25,043 nt of DNA from Bog-473 sp035947875 (GTDB lineage Bacteria; Actinomycetota; Acidimicrobiia; Acidimicrobiales; RAAP-2). Below, piece after piece: positions 1 through 6,708 of this stretch (positions within the stretch are counted from its first letter, which is position 1; each line of letters starts with the position of its first letter). Made by a program: the position numbers and the translations under genes. The DNA lies in contig DASZJQ010000153.1 of NCBI GenBank assembly GCA_035947875.1, positions 1 through 25,043 of the forward strand, written 5' to 3'. The notes under the pieces were generated by a model. That model saw only the letters and a program-made list of their open reading frames with translations. It was not told the origin of the DNA and did not search any database.

Positions 1-2264
1 GTGGTCGAGGTTCCGACCTGGGTCCCATTGCGGTAGATCGTGTAGCCGGTCGCTCCCCCGGTCGAGGCGGTCCAGCTGAGCCCGACCGAGCTCGGCGTGT
101 CGGTGGGGGCGCTCAGCCCGGTCGGGACGCTCGGGGGCGCATTCGAGGACGAGAATTGATGGAAGACCGCCACCCCCGCGTGCCAGTCGCTGGAGGACGT
201 GAAGGTGGCCGTGGCGTTCTGCGTGCCGGCGGTACTAGACACGATGTCCTCCAAGTCGGCCGAACCCGCGCTCGTATGGGTGCCCATCACGAACGGCTGG
301 CCCTGCGACGATCCCGGCGTGACGGTGCCGGGCTGTCCGCCGGTGACGATGCCGCCAACCACCAGTTCGCCTGCGCCGACGGCCGCAGTCGCGCCGGTAG
401 CGACCGATGTGCTGTTGCCGCTGGCCGCGGCGGCCTGGTCGAAGGCCCCGCTTGTGGCCACGCCCGAGAACTCCGAGGCCGCACCTTGGAGGTAGGTGGC
501 CGATGTCGCTGAGATGGTGATCGTCAACCCGGACGACGGCTTGGCGTTCTGGAGGTAATAGAACGCCAGGTCCCCGCCGCTGCCGAAGGTCGTCGAAGCC
601 GTGGTGACCCGGGTCCAAGCACCGTTCACGTTGTCGGAGACCTTCACCTGGCCGCTCGAGTTGTACTGCCCGAACCAGCCGACCAAGAGGTCGCCGGCCC
701 CGACCGGTTGACCAAGCTGCAGGGTGACGCTGGTGGCCTGCGACCCGGTGCTCACTGAGGCGCCCTGGACGAAGCCGATGGGGCCGGAGACGGTGGTCGT
801 CACCGAAAGGCCGGGAGAGGACGGCGACGAGTGGTTGCCTCCGCCGTCGACGGCATCGACCGTGTACTGGTAGGTGGTCCCTGGGTAGACGCCCAGGTCG
901 GTGTAGCTCGTCGCGCCGCCGGAGCTACCGACCGCCAGCCCGTTGCGGTAGACGGTATAGCCGACCACGATGCCGTCAGGGTCGGTCGAGGCCGACCAGC
1001 TGAGCCCGACGGAGTTGGACGTCACGGTGGTCGCGGTGAGCCCGGTCGGCACGGTGGGTGGCTGGGTGTCGGTGCTCGTCACCACGAGCTCGTACGCCCC
1101 GACGTCGCACCCCGACCCCTGCGGCCGTGCGATGCCACGCTGGTCTGTCCCGCCCGAACATCCGGTGACGCTCGGCGAGATGACGTCGAGCGCCGGGCTC
1201 CCCGGCGCGAGCGCCATCGTCTGCGTCGGGCCGCCGTTCGACGCCAGGGCATCGAGATGGGGTGCCGTGTTCGGCAACGAATGATTCGGCGTGGAGAACC
1301 CGCAGGACGAACCGGAGTCGATGTTGTAGCCCCCGTCGGAGATGGGCGCAGACGCGTCGCAGTTCGCGCCTTGCAAGCCGTCACCCACGATGCTCTGGCT
1401 GATTGAGAGGGTGTACCCGCGATAATTCAGGATGTCGGCGCCATAGGGCGACGTGTTCGCGTCGAGCGTGGACTGGGTGATGGTCGTTTGCCCGAAGTTC
1501 TCAACCGCGCCACCACCGTTGCCACCTGCCGTGTTCCCGTTGAAGGTGCTGTCGCTGATCGAGAGCCTCGTGTCGTTGTCGATGGCGCCGCCACCCGGAC
1601 CTTTGTTGGACACGAACGTGTCGCCCGCCACCGTCTCGCTCCCCGCCGCGTTGAGGAGGGCGCCGCCCCCGTAAATCGTCGCGTTGTTCCCGGAAAATGT
1701 GCTGTCCGTGATGGTGGCAAGGCTCTGGTTAAAAACCCCGCCTCCTTCCTGGGCCGAATTCCCAGCGAAGAGGCTGGTCGTGACGTTCAACGTCCCGCTG
1801 CTATTGATCGCGCCGCCGGAAGTACCTGTGGTCGAAGGAGACGAGTTGTTGGTGAAGGTGCTCGTTGAAACCGTGAGAGTGCCATGACTAAAGATGGCGC
1901 CGCCTCCCTGCTGACCCCCGTTCGCAAGTCCGTTGTTCAACGTCAGCGAACTGATCGTAAGGCTCCCCCCGGAGGCCACGTCAAGAAGCCGGAAGGCGGG
2001 CGTCCCGGAGGCGGTCGAACGCGTGATCGTCGCGCCGTTCCCCTGGATCGTCACATTCGCAGTGATCACGGGAAGGCCTGTGCCCCCGTCACTCGAATTG
2101 TTGACGGACGCCAGGGTGTACAAGCAGCCCGACGGCAATGCCAATGTGGTCGTGCCAGACGACGCCGCGGCGAGCGCGGAGATCAGGCTGGACGTCTGAC
2201 ACGCAACGTTCACCGTTTGCGCTTGCGCGACCGTCGGCGGGAGGCCTAGGAGGAGGCCACCCAT
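1..2264 (-). CDS. Secreted beta-helix / choice-of-anchor Q / Fn3 surface protein, partial (3' end off window)
   Basis: The minus-strand frame is open from an ATG at 2264 to the left edge (754 codons, no stop), so the C-terminus is missing. The start reads as a hydrophobic signal peptide ending near AVAQA-type residues (PPTVAQA). Residues about 60-300 are repeats of the type GGGAI.N.GTL.ISDSTFSGN, the pattern of parallel beta-helix proteins. Residues about 375-393 carry DQRGIARP...GCDVGAYEL, the choice-of-anchor Q motif. An Fn3 domain follows (about 400-490, PPTVPTGLTA...), then an about 190-residue Ser/Thr/Gly-rich beta domain, then a second Fn3 domain (from about 708, PPSVPTGLSA) cut by the edge. 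Likely extracellular adhesin or carbohydrate-binding protein; no enzyme active site is recognised. The ATG has no Shine-Dalgarno and no basic residues follow it. The same frame upstream (2265-2369) encodes a better signal-peptide N-region but contains no start codon. Confidence 0.85.
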   Translation of the reverse strand, partial: MGGLLLGLPPTVAQAQTVNVACQTSSLISALAAASSGTTTLALPSGCLYTLASVNNSSDGGTGLPVITANVTIQGNGATITRSTASGTPAFRLLDVASGGSLTISSLTLNNGLANGGQQGGGAIFSHGTLTVSTSTFTNNSSPSTTGTSGGAINSSGTLNVTTSLFAGNSAQEGGGVFNQSLATITDSTFSGNNATIYGGGALLNAAGSETVAGDTFVSNKGPGGGAIDNDTRLSISDSTFNGNTAGGNGGGAVENFGQTTITQSTLDANTSPYGADILNYRGYTLSISQSIVGDGLQGANCDASAPISDGGYNIDSGSSCGFSTPNHSLPNTAPHLDALASNGGPTQTMALAPGSPALDVISPSVTGCSGGTDQRGIARPQGSGCDVGAYELVVTSTDTQPPTVPTGLTATTVTSNSVGLSWSASTDPDGIVVGYTVYRNGLAVGSSGGATSYTDLGVYPGTTYQYTVDAVDGGGNHSSPSSPGLSVTTTVSGPIGFVQGASVSTGSQATSVTLQLGQPVGAGDLLVGWFGQYNSSGQVKVSDNVNGAWTRVTTASTTFGSGGDLAFYYLQNAKPSSGLTITISATSATYLQGAASEFSGVATSGAFDQAAAASGNSTSVATGATAAVGAGELVVGGIVTGGQPGTVTPGSSQGQPFVMGTHTSAGSADLEDIVSSTAGTQNATATFTSSSDWHAGVAVFHQFSSSNAPPSVPTGLSAPTDTPSSVGLSWTASTGGATGYTIYRNGTQVGTST

Positions 2265-2373
2265 GAGAGCGGCAGCAGAGAGTCCGCCGATCCAAGAACG
2301 GCGACGTGACGTGCGAGTTTCGCCTCGCGATGGGGTCTCGGAGCCAGACGTGGATCGGATGGTAGCCGATCAC

Positions 2374-2696
2374 TGCAAATGCGCGCTCAGCTGTGCGCGT
2401 CGCGGGTGTCCGCCACAGTCATTCACTACGACGCGCCCGCGAACCACGGCCTGTGTCGCGGTCCCATGTAGCAGAGCCACCGCCAGAGTGCTCCATCCGC
2501 GGACCCTTGTCTTTTGCGCGACCTACCCTTGGAATAAATGCCCCAAAGCTCGCACCGTCGCTCGAATACCGACCGACCCACCAAGCTCCCAGTTATCGCC
2601 GCCAGCCTGCGGGAGTCCCTCTTCCGGAACTACAAAGCAGATGGGAGTTATGTGGACGGCGTTGGCCGGCCTGGGGATCTCTAACCGGCTCTGACC
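2374..2696. other. Intergenic stretch without a recognised gene
   Basis: Between the upstream limit of the beta-helix gene (in-frame TGA at 2370-2372) and the 3' end of the tRNA. Small open frames exist on both strands but none has family-like composition or a ribosome binding site. It should hold the promoter of the surface-protein gene; I could not pick a convincing -35/-10 pair. No U-tract hairpin is seen after the tRNA. Confidence 0.5.
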
Positions 2697-2772
2697 TGGT
2701 GGGCCGCCCGGGTCTCGATCCCGGCACCTTAGGATTAAAAGTCCTCTGCTCTTCCGGATGAGCTAGCGGCCC
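2697..2772 (-). tRNA. tRNA-Lys (anticodon UUU), CCA encoded
   Basis: Read on the minus strand it folds into a complete cloverleaf: 7-bp acceptor stem GGGCCGC/GCGGCCC, U8-A9, D-arm GCTC/GAGC with GG in the loop, anticodon loop CTTTTAA giving UUU, 5-nt variable loop, T-stem CCGGG/CCCGG, discriminator A, and an encoded CCA (plus-strand TGG at 2697-2699). Two departures from the norm: the T-loop begins with A (ATCGAGA) where T54 is usual, and the outermost anticodon-stem pair (27-43) reads G-A. Otherwise it looks functional. It sits 72 bp after the P450 stop on the same strand. Confidence 0.95.
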
Positions 2773-2844
2773 CGGGACGGCAAGATTACCCGTGAGACAA
2801 GGCACCAGAAAATGCCGGCGATCAACGGCACACGGGGCAGAGCA

Positions 2845-4164
2845 TTAACGACGACTCTGGTACGCCACTCGACAGGGCCTGGCGGCTCGGGCCACCCCAC
2901 CAACCTGGCGGTGGCGCGGCGTGGCCGATCGAAAGGCCGGCGTGAAGTCGTACTCCTGGAGCAGCAGTCGGATGGACGTGCGGATGGCCGAGATGGAGAA
3001 CCTGGCGGCCGGGCAGGTGTGTGGGCCATGACCGAACGTGCTGACGAGCTCTCTCGTCCGCAGTGGCACGTCAGGACTGAGCTTTCGACCCGTGTAGTGG
3101 TCCGGATCAAAGACATCAAGCCCGGGAGCAGCCGAGGTGTTGGTCACTGACAACATGGTGGTGAGGAGAGTTCCCGGTGACAATCGATACGTATCGTCAC
3201 CGGCGTCCACGTCAATGGGCTGAAGCACCTGGCGCATGGTGATCGATCGCTGGGCCATCCGAATCGACTCGTTGGCACATTGCTCGAGCAGCGCATCGTC
3301 CCCATGCCGCACCCGGTCCATCAGGTCGGGACGTTGGAGGAGATTGACGAAGGTCCAGGCTAGGGCCGCATAGAGATTGGATTGGGATCCCATGTGGATC
3401 ACCATGACGTCTCTCGCCGTGCCCGTCATCTGTTCGTCCGGTGGGAGATCGGCATAGGACCGGTAAATCTGATCAAGGAAGTCATCGGCCGGAGGTTCTG
3501 CGGATCGGCTCCTTATGATCTCGGACAGGATGGACTGGATCGCCGCCATGGCGTTCCGCTCCCCCCGCTTGCGGGTGGCCCACGTCACCAGGTTTCGGTC
3601 GGGGCGAACGAAGGACTCCGAACTGTCGAGCCGGTCGAAGAGCGGGATGAGACGATCGATGTATTCGGGTGATGCCGCCTCGGCACCACCCCACGACGCC
3701 AGGCCCAGACGGTGACCCAGCCGCCGCATTTCGGCGAACACTTCGAAACTACCCGAAGGCCCGAGTCGATCAATCTCCTGGGCCACGGCGAGGCCGAGGT
3801 TCTCGAGGTAGGTCTCGATCTTGGCGTTCCCGAAGAGTGACTTGGGATGATTGCGCCGTCCCAGAAGAAGTTCAATGGGAACCTTCGATTTGATGAGGGT
3901 GTAGGTCGCCATCCCGAAGCTGGCCTGCTCCTCCGGCTGGGCATACAGCGAGCGCACGCCGGTCGGCGAGAACACGCAGAAGAGCCGATGGCCAAAGGCA
4001 TCGAGGACGAACGTGTCGCCGTGTCGCGCTCGTTGGCGGACGAGGAACTCGGTGGGATTGTGCAACAACCCAAGGCCCGCCCCGACCCAGGGCAGACGGC
4101 CATCGATCACCGGAGGCAGCGGAGCAACCGCGGGGAGGGGACGCGACATGTCTCCTACGCCCAT
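2845..4164 (-). CDS. Cytochrome P450 with CYP7/8-like I-helix
   Basis: 439 residues, the usual length of a soluble bacterial P450. The heme-thiolate loop is FGHGPHTCPAARF (Cys384), the K-helix ExxR is ESIR (299-302), and the meander region has FDPDHYTGR (352-360). The central I-helix reads HMGSQSNLYAALAW (257-270): the conserved acid-alcohol pair (D/E-T) needed for O2 activation in typical monooxygenases is absent and Asn263 occupies the Thr region. From family knowledge this SQxN pattern resembles the CYP7/CYP8 group of eukaryotic sterol/bile-acid P450s. No signal peptide or membrane anchor, so probably cytosolic with a separate ferredoxin partner; none is encoded nearby. ATG 4164 has no clear Shine-Dalgarno; ATG 4149 is the alternative, with GGAG placed very close. 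Substrate unknown; the nearby CoA-catabolic cluster makes an isoprenoid or steroid plausible. Confidence 0.93.
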   Translation of the reverse strand: MGVGDMSRPLPAVAPLPPVIDGRLPWVGAGLGLLHNPTEFLVRQRARHGDTFVLDAFGHRLFCVFSPTGVRSLYAQPEEQASFGMATYTLIKSKVPIELLLGRRNHPKSLFGNAKIETYLENLGLAVAQEIDRLGPSGSFEVFAEMRRLGHRLGLASWGGAEAASPEYIDRLIPLFDRLDSSESFVRPDRNLVTWATRKRGERNAMAAIQSILSEIIRSRSAEPPADDFLDQIYRSYADLPPDEQMTGTARDVMVIHMGSQSNLYAALAWTFVNLLQRPDLMDRVRHGDDALLEQCANESIRMAQRSITMRQVLQPIDVDAGDDTYRLSPGTLLTTMLSVTNTSAAPGLDVFDPDHYTGRKLSPDVPLRTRELVSTFGHGPHTCPAARFSISAIRTSIRLLLQEYDFTPAFRSATPRHRQVGGVARAARPCRVAYQSRR

Positions 4165-4397
4165 CCAGTGCGGCGTCGGAGCCAGTCACACGCCACCCGG
4201 CCTTGGGCTCCTTGGACGCCTCGCAGCGTCGGCCGTCGCCCCGCTGCAGCCCACTGGTGGACCTCGGCTGGAACGCGGGCCCAGGGCAGGTGCACGCCGG
4301 CCGCGAACGGAGCGGGGCTCGTGGTCACCTAGAGAAGCTCCTGGTCGGTCGCCGCACCAACCCATCTTGGTCGCTGCGGCCGAGGCGCGCCTTTTTG

Positions 4398-4661
4398 CTA
4401 GGGCAGCGCGGCTGCCCCCGCGGCCTCGAGTGCAGTCTCCATGCAGCGAATGAGCTCGCGTGCCGACGCCACACTCAACTCGACCGCCACCCGTGCGCTG
4501 GGTCCGCCAGACGCGTCAGTGAAATCAATGTTGAGTGTGTGGTCATAGGCGGCGTGATAGGGGTGGTCGAAGTACACCGCGACCGAAGTCGCGGTGAACC
4601 AGCCGTCGGGGCCTTTGGCACTACCGGCGACATCGGCGGTAACCGTCACGTAGGAACACAC
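4398..4661 (-). CDS. DUF6295-like small protein
   Basis: 87 residues beginning VCSYVTVTADVAGSAKG. The central YFDHP and the HTLNIDF...GPSARVAVEL block match what I remember of the actinobacterial DUF6295 family, whose members usually start MC(S/T)Y. I place the start at GTG 4661 for that reason and because GGAGG lies 8 nt upstream, inside the end of the dienelactone hydrolase gene. A longer frame to 4718 would add residues unlike the family. It begins 2 bp after the hydrolase stop, so the two are translationally linked. Function is unknown; a single soluble alpha/beta domain with no cofactor motif is seen. An accessory role to the hydrolase is inference from coupling only. Confidence 0.8.
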   Translation of the reverse strand: MCSYVTVTADVAGSAKGPDGWFTATSVAVYFDHPYHAAYDHTLNIDFTDASGGPSARVAVELSVASARELIRCMETALEAAGAAALP

Positions 4662-4663
4662 GA

Positions 4664-5425
4664 TCACGCCTCCGATGGTGTGAGGTAGGTCTCGAACCAC
4701 GAGAAGATCCGTTGCCACCCGTCCAGGGCCGCTTCGGGGCGGAAGCTCGTACGGTTGGGCGAGAAGAAGGCATGTCCGGCATTTTCATACCGATGGAACT
4801 CGTAGGTCTTGCCGTTGGCTATCAAAGCCTGCTCCAGTTCATCCACTTGATCAGGGCTCGGGAATTGGTCCTCCAGGCCGAAGAGGCCCAGCAACGGGCA
4901 GCCCAGCGATTCGGTCCGGTCGATCAACGGCGTGACCTTCAGGGGGAAGCCTTCGGGAGGAGATCCACTGACGAAGGCCCCGTAGCAATCGACGGCAGCA
5001 TCGACGGGGAGGCTGATGGCGACCAGGAACGATTGGCGGCCCCCCGAGCAGTACCCGATCACGCCGACCTTTCCGTTTGATGTCGGCAGGGCCCGCAATG
5101 CTGCAATGGCACCACCAGCGTCGCCCACCAAGCGGTCATCGGGAACGCCGCCATTGGCCCGGGCCACGGCGGCGGCGTCGTCGGGATCGGCGTCGGGACC
5201 TTCTCGATAGTAGAGATTGGGACAGATGGCGTTGTACCCGTGCGCGGCAAAACTGCGGGTGATCTCTTTGGTGGCCGAATCCCAACCGGGCATGTGATGG
5301 ATGACCACCACGCCAGGGAATGGTCCGGCCCCCGTGGGCGTTGCCTGGTAGCCATTGATGGCGTCGCTTTGGTGGCCAACCAGCATCACATTCGCGGCTG
5401 ACATTGCCTCATCACGGAGCGTCAA
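4664..5425 (-). CDS. Dienelactone hydrolase family protein
   Basis: 253 residues, normal for the family. The catalytic triad is visible: Cys126 in GYCSGG, Asp186 in GLEDQFPS, His218 in AGHAFF. The region that in classical dienelactone hydrolase carries the Cys-activating Glu reads VIHHMPGWD (41-49), so this belongs to a divergent branch and its substrate need not be a dienelactone; small esters or lactones are likely. No signal peptide, cytosolic. Start chosen is TTG 5425 with GGGAGAG about 5 nt upstream; ATG 5404 is an alternative. It is first in a two-gene unit with the DUF6295-like gene and is divergent from the NHL-repeat gene with only 38 bp between them, so a shared or overlapping promoter is expected. 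Confidence 0.92.
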   Translation of the reverse strand: MTLRDEAMSAANVMLVGHQSDAINGYQATPTGAGPFPGVVVIHHMPGWDSATKEITRSFAAHGYNAICPNLYYREGPDADPDDAAAVARANGGVPDDRLVGDAGGAIAALRALPTSNGKVGVIGYCSGGRQSFLVAISLPVDAAVDCYGAFVSGSPPEGFPLKVTPLIDRTESLGCPLLGLFGLEDQFPSPDQVDELEQALIANGKTYEFHRYENAGHAFFSPNRTSFRPEAALDGWQRIFSWFETYLTPSEA

Positions 5426-5463
5426 CGATCTCTCCCTCGAATTAGTGGTCGATCAGAGACACT

Positions 5464-6708
5464 ATGACGCCGTGGGCGATGTTGGAAAGCTCCAAAGCGG
5501 AACGGCGCGACGTCCGGCATGATGATGCCGTGCGGCGCTCGCTGATGGTCTTGGCCGGGACATTTGTCGTCACTGGCGCGCTGGCCCTTCCCACGGCCGC
5601 CTCTTCGCTGCCGACGGTTCGCACCGTGGCCGGGTCGGGTGGCTCAGGCAGCCTCAGCTCCCCGACCGGGATCGCCGTCGATGCCGCCGGCGACCTCTTC
5701 GTTGCCGACACCAATCACTGCCGGGTGATGCTCGTGCCGAGCCGCACCGGCACCCTCTACGGGCTCCAGGTGGCGGCGCATCACGCGTACAGCCTGGTGG
5801 GCGGTGGGTGCGGTGGGAAAGCCAGCTTGGGCTTCCCCACTGGCGTCGCGGTTGACCATGCGGGGGATGTCTACGTAGCCGAAGCCACTGACCAGAGGAT
5901 CCTGATGATCCGGCCCGGCAGTCATGCGGCTGCCACCGTGGCCGGCACCGGGTCAGCCGGCTACAACGGCAACGGCTTGGCCGCCCTGAGCAGCCAGCTC
6001 AACTATCCGACGGGGATTGCCGTCGACGCGAAGGGCGATCTCTACATCGCCGACACGGCGAACTGCCGCGTGCGCGTCATGCCGGCGGCTGACGGCACCT
6101 CCTTCGGTCAGCCGATGTTGACCCAGCACCTCTATTCCATCGCCGGGAACGGCGTCTGCGGGTCGGGCCAGAGGAGTGGCTCGGCCGCGCTGGCTCAGCT
6201 GTGGAATCCGGTGGCCGTGGCGACCGACCAGGTCGGTGACCTCTTCATCGCCGACAGCGGTGATCAATCGATCCTCGAGCTGCCGGTCAGTAGCGGAAGC
6301 GACTACGGCACCTCGATCGCCGCGGGCGGCATCGCCGCCATCGTGGGTGAAGGGGGCAACGGCCCCTACCTCGCAGACGGAATGTCGGCACTCGGTCAGA
6401 CCGCCGAATTGAACGATCCGGAAGGTATTGCCGTGAGCGCAACGGGAACGCTCTTCGTCACCGACGGCAGTCAGCACTGCATCAGGGCGGTGCCGAACTC
6501 CACCTCCACGGTGCTCGGCCGCTCGATGCAGGGGGGAGACCTCTACACCCTGGCTGGGGCGCTCCCGGTCTCCAACTCGACGGGGCTGGGAAATGGGACT
6601 CGTTGGATACTCACGCGCCTCGGAGACCCGACGGGCATCACGGTGTCGACGTCAGGCACGGTTCTTTTCAGCGATCGCAGTACGCAGCTGGTGCGGGAGA
6701 TCGGGTGA
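5464..6708 (+). CDS. Exported six-bladed NHL-repeat beta-propeller protein
   Basis: 414 residues. After a positively charged stretch (RRSLMVLAGTFVVTGALALPTAAS, about 24-47) that is a signal peptide, six NHL repeats follow, each with P.GIAVD..GDLFVAD...: starting SPTGIAVDAAGDLFVAD, FPTGVAVDHAGDVYVAE, YPTGIAVDAKGDLYIAD, NPVAVATDQVGDLFIAD, DPEGIAVSATGTLFVTD and DPTGITVSTSGTVLFSD. Six blades make one complete propeller, so the gene looks intact. Paired Cys residues occur in several inter-blade loops, fitting an extracellular protein. Role unknown: NHL propellers bind ligands or, rarely, act as lyases/lactonases. The stop overlaps the start of the rhamnosidase gene (GTGA), so they are co-translated. 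Start is uncertain: ATG 5464 has a weak AGAGA; GTG 5530 sits directly before the signal peptide. Confidence 0.9.
   Translation: MTPWAMLESSKAERRDVRHDDAVRRSLMVLAGTFVVTGALALPTAASSLPTVRTVAGSGGSGSLSSPTGIAVDAAGDLFVADTNHCRVMLVPSRTGTLYGLQVAAHHAYSLVGGGCGGKASLGFPTGVAVDHAGDVYVAEATDQRILMIRPGSHAAATVAGTGSAGYNGNGLAALSSQLNYPTGIAVDAKGDLYIADTANCRVRVMPAADGTSFGQPMLTQHLYSIAGNGVCGSGQRSGSAALAQLWNPVAVATDQVGDLFIADSGDQSILELPVSSGSDYGTSIAAGGIAAIVGEGGNGPYLADGMSALGQTAELNDPEGIAVSATGTLFVTDGSQHCIRAVPNSTSTVLGRSMQGGDLYTLAGALPVSNSTGLGNGTRWILTRLGDPTGITVSTSGTVLFSDRSTQLVREIG

Noticed and set aside
2697..2772. tRNA as an attachment site of an integrated element
   Set aside because: No integrase gene, no second partial tRNA copy seen, and neighbouring genes look chromosomal.
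4401..4417. 7-bp perfect hairpin (GGGCAGC/GCTGCCC) at the end of the DUF6295-like gene as a terminator
   Set aside because: On the gene's strand it is followed by TAGCAAAAAGG, not a U-tract, and it lies inside the coding sequence.
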